Source of the DNA: Capsicum annuum
Lineage: Eukaryota > Streptophyta > Magnoliopsida > Solanales > Solanaceae
Direction: 5' to 3'
Assembly (NCBI RefSeq): GCF_002878395.1
Contig: NC_061120.1
Span: forward strand, 100,606,227-100,670,226
Length of the DNA stretch: 64,000 bases
Positions 46,066 to 56,520 of this stretch are shown one piece after another. Both the position numbers and the translations under genes were made by a program. Position 1 is the stretch's first letter, and the number at the start of each line of letters is the position of its first letter. Below the pieces are notes generated by a model that searched no databases, was not told where the DNA came from, and worked only from the letters and a program-made list of their open reading frames with translations.

Positions 46066-47660
46066 TGTGTAGGAAATCAATAAGGGAAGGTAATTACCGA
46101 CCCATTCTTATCTTATTTCAAAGTTCTGTACTATAATCAACATGATACTTATGCATGCTTCACGTCTCAATTCTATGAACATAGCTCATATTCACGCACT
46201 TTCCATAGAATCAGGTATGTTTCCAGTTCCAAGTATGAGGAATCCCAGTTCACTTAGTGTTACGAATTATGTTCCATGAATGCAGAAAACCCCAGACTTA
46301 GGTCATGCCGCTCAAGACTTATGCACGCAACTCAAGCTTTACAGTTTGCTCAGCCCTTATGACTCATGCTCCACTCCTAATTATTAGTCAAACTCAGATT
46401 ATATCACGTATACCCTTATTTTTTATCCCTCAATTAATATGTGATATTGATGCTCTATTCCTCATGCCTCAGTTATATCATCAATTTAGTAATCGATGTT
46501 AAGTTAAGGACTCAAATTGTCCTACAGAACCTTGGGTTTGAGCTATCAGTTACTTAGCCATTTGAATTGAGTACTTCTGTACCAGTCTAACCCTCAGCTA
46601 TTCAAAACTAGGCTTTAGTCCCAGTTACAGTCTTAGCTACAGTCTTCAATACACTTTTAGTCATAGTGTCAGTCTCAGATTTAGTTCAGTAATTAGATTA
46701 GTAGCTCAGTTTAATTTCATATTTGCTCGACCATAGCATAAAGTTATCAGTTACTCAGTTATCAATATCTCAGAACCTTAGTTTATAGAATGTTTCAGTA
46801 TTATGCTATGCACTTGGTATTGCTTTCTCAGATAATACAATTTTCATGAATACATGCTTAGTTATTTCATGTTTCCCAGTCCGTCCTTACCTCAATGTAT
46901 ATTGATCCGTAATTATAGTCCAGCTATTCAGACTAAGCATATTTCAGTCTTACATGCCTAATATTAAGCTATTAGTCGTGTAGTTAATCAGATAAGTTAG
47001 TAAGTTCATGCATTTGTACTCAGCGCCCATGCAGATATCTTTAGTAGTCTCAGGTGAAGTGTCTGACTAAGGTGGAGAGCATAGTTGGGTATAAGTTTCA
47101 GTATAAGTTCATTCGTAAAACCAATAATTTAGTTCAGCAGTCAGACGAACAAATTTGTATATTGTGAGTTCCCATCTTTTCATCCTTTGGCCCTATCCGA
47201 AGTCTCATGAAGTAATTATTTTGAGAAGGACAAACCAAGTAGAGGCGTGTCCAGCTCAAATAATGTATCATGCCTGAATTTTAGTTCCCAGATATTCAAT
47301 CACAATTTAGTTCATAGGTGCCCTGTGCATCACCTCAATTATCCCGAGTATCTCACTAAAGTAAACGTTCTTAGAGGGACATAGTGTCCCAAGGGGGAGA
47401 TACACTATAATCCCTAAACTTCCATGACATAGACCTTCTATTTTCTTCCTTACACAATGAAACCATCTTGGAGTAGGGTATGTTTGTAAGTTGACCCTCA
47501 AATTGACATATCTGTCATAAGCCATGCATTCATGGTCTTAGTTCAGTTTACGATATTCAGCTTATATATCACGTTCCAGTCTCAATTATGTTCTCATGTT
47601 CCCGTTCATGCACTCCTAGAATGATTATTGGTTCATACTAGTTCAGAATCATCTTTTATT
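46066..47660 (+). other. CAGT/TCAG-rich non-coding block replacing RT and RNase H (internal 1)
   Basis: 1.6 kb between the protease scrap and integrase where RT and RNase H should be. No RT motif in any frame. Composed largely of words such as CAGTCTCAG, TCAGTTA, CATGAATGC. It aligns along its length with 53131-54735 in internal 2 (for example 'gaggaatcccagttcacttagtgtta'), so it predates the tandem duplication. Frames 46305-46502 and minus 47307-47525 are not conserved as proteins. Origin unknown. Confidence 0.6.
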
Positions 47661-47666
47661 TCTAAA

Positions 47667-49115
47667 GTAAAGGAAAAGAAAGAGAAAGATCCCAATCTAG
47701 TCAAGTTGAAAGAGTTCGTCAAAGATCAAAAAGTAGAGGTTTTTCTCCCAAGGGGGGACGGTGTTTTGCGTTGTTAGGTTCATCTATATATTCTAGGTGT
47801 AGAAGACTTAAGGTAGTGAATCCTTGCAAAAATACATGGTGTGCGTTACTCGATTCATCTAGGGGCCACTAAGGTGTACCATGATTTGCGGGAGATCTAT
47901 TAGTGGAGTGGGATGAAAAGAGATATTTCAAAATTTATGGCTAAGTGCTCTATATATCAATAGGTTAGGATTGAGCATTAGAAACCTAGTGGGTTAATGC
48001 AGGAGTTCATTATTCTTACTTGGAAGTGGGAAAAAGTAAATAGGGACTTCGTGACAAGTTTGCCTCGTACTCGTCATCAGCATAATTCAGTTTGGGTCAT
48101 TATAGACTGAATGACCAAGTTAGCTCATTTTATTTTAGTTTATACCTCTTATTCCATCAAGGATTATGCCAAACACTATATCAGGGAGTTGGTCAAATTA
48201 CACGATGTCCCATTGTCTATTGTGTCGGATAGAGGCACCCAATTCACCTCTTATTTTTAGAAAGCATTCTAAAGGGGTCTAGGTACCCGAGTTCATCTTA
48301 GTACAACCTTTCATCCCCATATAGATGGTCAAGCAGAAAGGACCATCCAGCCTTTAGAATATATGCTACGAGCGTGTACTATTGATTTCGAGGGTAGCTG
48401 GTATGACCACTTGCCTTTGATTGAGTTTGCATACAACAACAACTATTATTAAAATATTAAGATGGCTCCATTCGAAGTTCTCTACGGTAAGGATGTAGAT
48501 CTCCAATCGGTAGGTTTGAAGTGGGTGAGGCCACAGTAGCAGGGCTTGACTTGATATTCAATACCTTAGAGAAAGTCCATTTGGTTAGAGAAAGTCTCAA
48601 GACAACTCAGAGCTGACAAAAATCGGAAGCAGATGTACACAAGAAACATCTCGAGTTTGAGATTGATGATTTTGTTTATTTGAAAATATCTCCCATGAAG
48701 GGAGTGAAACGGTTCATCAATAAGGAAAATCTTAGTCCCCGATATATCGGTCCCTTCAAAATTCTCAATCTCTTTGGTAAGGTAGCTTATGAGCTCAAAT
48801 TACCTTTAGATCTAGCCTTAGTCCATCCAGTGTTTCATGTCTTCTTACTTAAGAAGTTCATAGGTGACCCAGCTATTGTAGTCCCTATAGAAGGAATAGA
48901 CATTCATAACTACCTCTCTTATGAAGAGATTGCAATCAAAATCCATGACTACCAGACTCGCAGACTGAGGACCAAAAAAGTTTCTCTCGTAAAAGTTCTT
49001 TGATAGAATCAATCCGTTGAGGGAGGTACTTTAGAAGAAGAAAAAGACATGAGGACCAAGTACCCTCACCTTTTCTCTACAAACTCAAACTCAGCCCAAG
49101 GTAATAGCTTTTGTT
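47667..49115 (+). pseudogene. Integrase and chromodomain-like tail, B array internal 1
   Basis: Starts VKEKKEKDPNLVKLKEF and runs through the zinc domain (KCSIYQ, one Cys changed to Tyr in CxxCQQ). The core keeps all three catalytic residues at sequence level: NRDFVTSLP, SDRGTQFTSYF and GQAERTIQ, but stops interrupt (VIID*MTK, YF*KAF*). EFAYNNNYY follows. 48680-49003 is the tail: MKISPMKGVKRFINKENLSP, then HPVFHVFLLKKFIGDP, YLSYEEIAIKIHDYQTRRL. It ends near 49115 after RTKYPHLFS. It would have inserted cDNA into chromatin; now broken by about six stops. Confidence 0.8.
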
Positions 49116-49489
49116 AAAGCTTATTCATTTTCATGTTTAAATTTCAGTTACAACTTTGTATCCAGTTTTATGCTCAGATTTCCATTATAAGTTTGCTATC
49201 AACTACCATTGCATATTCAGTCATGTGATCATACATCATGTCAATCATGTATTCGTGTATCATATATCCATGAATAAGTGAATCAGTACTCTTATTCACA
49301 CATCCATGTATCAGCTCAGTCATGAAATCATGCATTAGATATGCATGCTCAGTATGAATCTCAGTAAATCAGTAATGTCAGTCATGTACTCATGTTTCAG
49401 TTGTTTATGATCAAAATATACTTTGACTTATCATATCTCCCATCTTAGTTAGTCTCATTCGAGGATGAATATTCCCAAGGGAGAGATAT
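49116..49489 (+). other. 3' untranslated region and polypurine tract, internal 1
   Basis: Non-coding, with repeated CATG/TCAGT words ('tcatgtattcgtgtatcat', 'tcatgaaatcatgcat'). Ends in the purine tract caagggagagatat (49476-49489) directly before LTR B2. Confidence 0.6.
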
Positions 49490-51994
49490 TATAAGATCCT
49501 GCAAAATTTCTCAGCTTAATTCGGTCCTTTAGGCTTGTCAAGGGGTCTCAGAATTAGAAAATTCTAGCTAAGATTCCAGACATAGTTTATTTTTTGCCTT
49601 CGAAGGTTGGAGATCACATTTCAAGACCTTAATGCCCCTTAATAGTTCATATTTTTATTTATTCATTTTCATAGAGTTTGATAGGTGTTCTCGAAAAAGT
49701 TTCACATTTTTCTAAACTCGTTTAGACCACGTTTGGTGTCCATAAATAGTGGAACAACGTGATATTGGTGCACCATGCCACCTATCGCATTTGTTAAGAT
49801 TCTTCTAGGGACTTCTAGTAAAAAAAACTGAGTCTTGGCATGATCATGGCATGATGCATCGGGTATAGCATTGATGCCAACGACGAGCCGCGTCGCCAAT
49901 TACGTCGATGCCAAGTTTTTAGTCATTAAATATTCACATCTTTAAGGGCAAAAGGGTCTATTTTCAACCCCTATATAAGCCTATAACACCAGATTCATCT
50001 AGATTTTCACTAAAATATAGTTGTTTCTCTCAAATTCCTTCAAGAACAAGTCTAGGGTTTTCAAGTGATGGTTCTAATCCAGGAGATTCCACTGTTAATC
50101 TTGAAGAAACTTCCATATAAGGTATGTAAAGTGTTGATTCATTGGTTCCTGTCACCCTTGAAGCTCAAGAAACCCTTTCAAAAATATAAATTGTATGTTG
50201 TTGAATCATATAATGAAATTATGTTAGCATGTCGTTGGAATTCTTGTACTTGAAGTGAATAATGTTTCCATGATGTATAACTTTAATGTTCATGCCTAAC
50301 CCTCAATTATGAATGCAAGATGTTTGATAAAATTCCTAAGAGAATAAGAATTATGCTTTATGACTCAATTCTAACCAAATTGATGAATCCATGCTTTACC
50401 CTTATGCTCACAATAACCTTCATGTTATTGTTATGCATTGCAATGGTTTGGTGGAATAATCTTGAGATTAGACTTATGAAATTATGACATGTTTATCTGT
50501 ATTCGTAATCATGTGTAAGCTAATGACATACAAATACTTTATGAAAATCCCTAATGGTTGTACTATGAATTGTTGACTATTGTCATGTGTTCAAGAAGTA
50601 TCATGTCTTGTCAGTTTTATGCTATCGAGTCATGGGGGTATTTGTACCCGACAACTTAGCTGTGTGCTAGAGCCAGTGTCAGTTTTATGATAACCTCAGT
50701 CACTCTATGATCAGTAGTATTCTTAGTTTAAGAACTCAATAGAATTTAGTTAGTTACATGACTAAGGAAAACTCAGTAATCTCATGAACTCAGTCTATTA
50801 ACAGAATTCAGTAATATTTCGTCAGTCCAGGAATTTAGTGAAATTAGTCTAGTTTATCTCAGTATAATAAGTTTAGTGTCTATTCAGTTGGGAGTAGGAT
50901 TCAGTACTGAGTGAACCCAAGGATGAAGGCACCTACTGACAGTAGACAGTGTGATACTTAGAAGCAATCCTTGCATTTCAGAACTATGTATCTAGCATAG
51001 GTTGAGACATCAAAACTAACAGATGATGGTTGATGAGGTTTATTAACACTGCCAGCTGAGGGTCCCACTATTCTTCTTTTGGGATACTACCAGATGAGGG
51101 TCACTCGCAACTTGTTCTTACCAGTAGCATGGTATTGACACCCTTCCAATTGGGGTTGCAGATTTGACCCAAACTCTATACAAAAAAGGGGCATTTCAGT
51201 TAGATAACTACTTCCCACAATCTCAGTCTTAGTCCTAGTTAAAGAACCCAGATAGTTCTTTAGATTTAGGATTGTTAGATACAGTCACTCAGTTTCGTGC
51301 GAAATCAGGACTGTCAAACACAGTCACTCAATGAACAGTATATAAGTTATACAAAACTCATGTTATCAGTATTCAGACTCAGTAGTCAGTATTATCATGA
51401 TCTCATTTACATTTGCATATTCATGCATGTATTCTCACATTCATGTTATTCTGTCAGTTAGTGTTGTTCATGCATATGAACCCCATGCAATTAGCCTACC
51501 TCACTTTGTATACCAGTAAATTCAGATATACTGATGCATAGTTTTGTTATGTGCTATGGTGTTTTATACCATAGTAGGGACGCCCAATTTCTCGATCGCA
51601 CTTAGCTTCAGATGCAGCCAGCAGTAGTAGATTTGCAGTGAGTCATCATCATTTAAGGATAGCATAATTAGCTCATTACTTTATTATTTTAGTTTTAGTA
51701 GATGGAGTTAGTTGAGGACATATCCCATCAACTCCACAATTTTCAAATAGTTTAGAGGATTTCAGACTAGCATGTTCAGACAGTTTATTTTAGTTTTTGT
51801 ATTGATATACCGTATTTCCAAATGTTATGTTTTATCAGATAATTGAACCTTATTTCTTTTTAGCCCTATTATTCCATATTTATACAGTATATTATGCAGT
51901 GTTCAGTTACTGATATCAGTCATGGGTTGGCTTATGGTCCTTTAGGATTGTGAGCACCGTGTAGCATTCTAGGTATCAGATTCAGAGCGTTCAA
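49490..51994 (+). repeat. LTR B2 (middle)
   Basis: Starts TATAAGATCCTGC (the usual TG is TA here) and ends GAGCGTTCAA, followed by the primer site. 2505 bp. It serves as the 3' LTR of internal 1 and the 5' LTR of internal 2. Motif cluster at 49765-49910; TATA-like CTATATAAGC at 49971. The minus frame 49702-49899 is a shadow. Confidence 0.9.
49971..49980 (+). promoter_or_regulatory. TATA-like box of LTR B2
   Basis: CTATATAAGC preceded by CAACCC; matches the same position in B1 and B3. Confidence 0.55.
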
Positions 51995-51998
51995 AACT

Positions 51999-52010
51999 TG
52001 GCATCAGAGC
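51999..52010 (+). other. Primer-binding site, B array internal 2
   Basis: TGGCATCAGAGC, one change from the tRNA-iMet consensus present at 45026. Confidence 0.85.
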
Positions 52011-52215
52011 CTAGGGTTCAATAGTGCCCTAGGAAGTTTAAAAAGCTGGATATAGAATAGTCTTATGCATGGGTGTGTTGAGTACCAGATTTATGTATAA
52101 GGGGCTATAATATGTTTTAGGAATAGTTTCCCTTCCTTTAGTATTTATATCATGCCAGTGATAGGCTCAAACTTTAAATCTCAGTCTAATCTGCCTCTTT
52201 CTTTCATTTATAGAA

Positions 52216-52790
52216 CATTCCTCCCAAAAGGACTAACGAGAGAAGAATCAAGAATCAGTCAGCACCGTCGCCCATTTTGGCAGATTCCCTGGCCGAGCAT
52301 GTCTGTCATGGTGAATTTAGAACTGATCCCCTTAATTTATATTACTCATTCGTATCTCAGAGAAATCAGTAGGCTGTTATTCCACCAAGGCATATAATTT
52401 ATACCCAACAAATTAAGGTGGGAATGCATAGGATGAGAGAAAATAAGATAGCGAGCACAGGTAATTTTAATTTTGATCAGTCTAAGTTAGAAGGTGGTAA
52501 TAATTTTAAGTTCCTCCCAAAATCCTTTGTTCCAGCTATATCTCCAGCCAGTACACTAGTACCTAAGTTCAAGATTCATAATCATAATGGGTACCAGGCT
52601 CTAAAACCCATGGTTGTGTGAGCAGGGTTCTTACTTATCCTTTTACTAAGAGTGTGGTAAGAATTATAATAGTGTGTGTAGAGACAATAGTGATAGGCAT
52701 TTTTGATATAGCGAGTCCGGTCACAAAGTCTGAGACTGTCCTAAGCCTGATCTAGAAGATAGCACAATCGTTCTTTAGCTCAATCCAGTT
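52216..52790 (+). pseudogene. Internally deleted gag, B array internal 2
   Basis: Same structure as 45248-45830, but the start codon has become ATT (52216), giving IPPKRTNERRIKNQSAPSP. It continues through AEHVCHGEFRT, then jumps to the post-capsid region (MHRMRENKIASTGNFNFDQS, 52421 on). The first knuckle survives as CGKNYNSVCRDN. The second, decayed, reads YSESGHKV*DCPKPD. The shared loss of capsid in both internal regions means the deletion came before the array formed. Confidence 0.7.
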
Positions 52791-52974
52791 GCTCGAATCA
52801 GTAGGATACCACTTCTAGTGCCGTCAGTGGGCAATGCCCAAGTAGTTTCTATGGACTTCAGTCTCGATAAAATAAGGAAATTTCTCCTCATGCAGTCACT
52901 GGTATGTTACCGATCTCTTATTTACATATTTATGCACCTTCAGATCCATGAGCTTTTTTTCTATTGTAACTTTG

Positions 52975-53130
52975 TGCATAACAGTAAATCTTAAGGTCAT
53001 ATCAAACATTAACAGGACCCTTCTCAGTCTTCACCCTAAAGGGTTTGGCTAACATTGCCCGATAGGTATACAGGAACTGTTCGATTATGATATCTTAGAA
53101 ATATCAGGCTTTCATATTCTAGTAGTAATG
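52975..53130 (+). pseudogene. Protease fragment, B array internal 2
   Basis: A frame with two stops reads LTGPFSVFTLKGLANIAR, then VYRNCSIMIS and KYQAF. Homologous to 45900-46065 and to the protease of other Ty3/gypsy elements. No active-site triplet found. Confidence 0.6.
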
Positions 53131-54739
53131 CTAGTATGTGTAGGAAATCAATAACAGAAGGTAATTCCCATCATGTTCCTATCTCAGTGCAAACTTTTAT
53201 ACTACCGTCAACATGATACTTATGCATACTTCACGTGTCAATTCCATGAACACAACTCATATTCATGCATTTTCCATAGAATCAGGTACTTTTCCAGTTC
53301 CTAGTATGAGGAATCCCAGTTCACTTAGTGTTATGAATCATGTTCCATGAAAGAAAAAAACCCCATACTCTGGTATTGCAACTCATGACTCATGCACTTA
53401 AGTCAAGCTTTACTGTATGCTTAGACCTCATGACTCATGCTCCACTTCTAATGATCAGTAAACTCAGATTATATCACATATACCCTCAGTTTAAATCCCT
53501 TGGTGAATTCTTTGTATTGATGCTCTATTCCTTATGCCTAAGTTATAGCATCAATTCAGTAATCAATCTTCTGTCAAGGACTTAGATAGTCCTATAGAAC
53601 CATGGATTTCAGCTATCAGTTACTTAGCCATCCTAATTTAGTACTTTAGTACCAGTCTAACCCTCACCTATCGAAACCAACCTCTGTTCCACTTAGAGAC
53701 TTAGCTACAGTCTTTGATACAGTCTTAGTTATAGTATCAGTCTCACCTTCAGTTCAATAATCCATTTAGTAGCTTAGTTTAATTTCATATTTTCTCGACC
53801 ATAGGATACAGTTATCAATTACTCAATTATTAATATCTTAGTACCTTAGTTTATAGAATGTTTCAGAATTATGTTATGCAATTGTTCTTGCATTCTCAGA
53901 TAAAACTGTTTTCATGAATACATGCTGAGTTATCTCACATTACCCAGTCAGTCCTTACCTCATATGTATAATGATCTACAATTATAGTCCAGCCATTCAG
54001 ACTAAGCATAGTTCAGTCTTACATGCCTAGTATTCAGCTATCAGTTATACAGTTAATCAGATAAGTTAGTAAGTTTATGTATTCATGCTCAGCGCCAATG
54101 CAGATATCTTCAGTAGTCTCAGGTGAAGTATCTCATTAAGGTGGAGAGTATGGTTGGGTATAAGTTTCAGTATAAGTTCATCTGTAAAATAAGTAATTTA
54201 GTTTGGCAGTCAGATGAACAAATTTGTATATTGTGAGTTCCCATCTTTTCATCCAACCGCACTATTCGAAGTCTCATGAATGTAATCATTCTAAGATGGA
54301 ACATCCAGTTAGAGTCGTGTCCATATCAATTCATGAATTATGCCTGAGTTTCAGATCCCAAATATTTAGTCATGATTTAGTTCTTAGGTGCCCTGTGCAT
54401 TACCTCAGTTTTCCCCAGTATCTCAGTAAAGTAAGCATTTTTAGAGGGACATGGAGTCCCAAGGGTGAGATAAACTATAATCCCTAAACTTCCTTGACCT
54501 AGACCTTCTATTTTCTTCCTTACGCAACGAACCCAGCTTGGAGTAGGGGATATTTGTAAGTTGACCCTCAAATTCTAATCTTAGTCATATGCCATGCATT
54601 TTATGGGCTTAGTTCAATTCACGATATTCAGTTCATATATCACGTTCCAGTCTCAGTCATGTTCTCATGTTCCCATTCATGCATACGCCTAGAATGATTA
54701 TGGGTTCAGACTATTTCATAATCATCTCTAATTTCCAAA
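53131..54739 (+). other. CAGT/TCAG-rich non-coding block (internal 2)
   Basis: Counterpart of 46066-47660, aligned end to end with scattered changes. No RT or RNase H motif. Frames 53340-53585, 54224-54487 and minus 54377-54571 are not shared as open frames with internal 1, which argues against coding. Confidence 0.6.
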
Positions 54740-56130
54740 GTAAAGGAAAAGCAAGATAGAGATCCCAGACTAGTAAAGTTGAAAGAGTCAGTCAGAGACC
54801 AGAGAGTAGAGGTTTTTCTCCCAAGGGGAAGATGGTGTTTTATGCTGTCAGGATCATCTCTGTGTGTCAGGTGTAAGCGAATTAAGGTAGAGAATCCTTA
54901 AAGAAGTGCACGGTGCGCGTTACTCGATTCATTCAGGGGCCACTAAGATGTACCGTGATTTACAGGAGATCTATTGGTGAAGTAGGATGAAAAATATATT
55001 ACAGAATTTATGGCTAAGTGCTCTACATGTCAGCAGGTTAAGATTGAGCATTAGAGGACTAGTGAGTCCATGAAGGAGTTTAGTATTCCTACATAGAAGT
55101 GGGAAGAAGTAAACAGGGACTTCGTGATGGGTTTGCCTTATAGTCGTCATCAACATGATTCAATTTGGTTCATTGTAGACAGAATGATCAAGTCTACTCA
55201 TTTTTTTCTGGTTCATCCCTCTTATTCAGCCGAGGATTATGCCAAACTCTATGTCAGGGAGTTGGTCAGATTACATGGTGTCCCATTGTCTATTGTCTCA
55301 GATAGAGGTACCCAGTTCACCTCTCATTTTTGGAAAGCATTCCAAAAGGGTCTAGGTACCCAAGTTTATCTCATTACAACCTTTCATCCCCAAATAGATT
55401 GTTAAGCAGCAAGTACCATCACGACTTTAGAAGATATATTGTGAGTGTGTGCAGTTGATTTCAAGGCAAGTTGTTATGAACACTTTCCTTTGATTGAGTT
55501 TGCATACAACGATATTTATTATTCCAATATTAAGATGTATTCATTCAAAGCTTTGTACGGTAGGAGATGCAGATCTCCAATCAGTTGGTTTGAAAGGCCA
55601 CAGTAGCAGGGTTGTTCATAGAATGGCTCAAGACAGCTCAGAGCTAACAGAAATCGCACACAGATGTGCCCAAGAAAGATCTCGAGTTTGAGATTGATGG
55701 TCTTATTTATTTGAAAATATCTCCCATGAAGGAAGTGAAGCGGTTCAAAAAGAAGGGAAGGATAAGTCTCTGATATGTCGTTCCCTTCAAAATTCTTAGT
55801 CTCTTCGACAAGGTAGCTTATGAGCTTGAATTGCCTTCAAATCTAGCCTCAGTCCATCCAGTGTTTCAAGTCTCCTTATTTAAAAATTGCATAGGTTACG
55901 CAGCAGTTGTAGTCCCTTTAGAGGGCATAGATATTCAGAAAAACCTCTCTAATGAAGAGATTCACGTTGATATCCTATACTACCAGACTCGCAGACTGAG
56001 GACCAAAGAAGTTCCTCTAGTTAAAGTTCTTTGGAGGAATTAGTCCTTTTAGGGAGCTACTTAGGAAGTAGAAGTAGACATGCAGATCAAGTACCCTCAT
56101 CTTTTCTCTGTAAACTCAGATTCAACCTAA
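54740..56130 (+). pseudogene. Integrase and chromodomain-like tail, B array internal 2
   Basis: Zinc domain around 54890-55050 (KCSTCQQ intact). Core 55124-55405: GLPYSRHQHDSIWFIVDRMI, SYSAEDYAKLYVRELVRLHG and SDRGTQFTSHFWKAF. The Glu of GQAERT is lost (AASTI after a stop). Compared with internal 1, about 60 bases are missing near 55590-55620. Tail 55831-56043: SVHPVFQVSLFKNCIGYAAV, LSNEEIHVDILYYQTRRL. It ends near 56130 after KYPHLFSVNSD. Open over longer stretches than internal 1 but still inactive. Confidence 0.8.
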
Positions 56131-56520
56131 GGTAATAGCTTTCCTTAAAGCTTATTCATTTTCATGTTCAAATTTCAGTTGCAACTTGGTTTTCAGTTTC
56201 ATGCTCATATTTCCATTATAAGTTTGGTATCAACTACCATTGTATATTTTTTCATGTGTTCATGCATTATGTCAGTCATGTATTTGTTCATCAGATATAC
56301 ATGAACAGGTGTATCGGTACTCCCAGTCATACATCCATGTATCATCTCAATCATGAAATCATGCATCAGATATACATGCACTGTATGAATCCCAGTAAAT
56401 CAGTAATGTTAGTTATGTACTCATGTTTCAGTTGTTCAGGATCAGAATATACTTTAGCTTATCATTTCTCCCATCTTAGTTAGTCTTATTTGAGGACAAA
56501 TGTTACTAAGGTGGAGATAT
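56131..56520 (+). other. 3' untranslated region and polypurine tract, internal 2
   Basis: Matches 49116-49489 in sequence and order. Ends in aaggtggagatat (56508-56520) immediately before LTR B3. The frame 56256-56483 is incidental. Confidence 0.6.
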
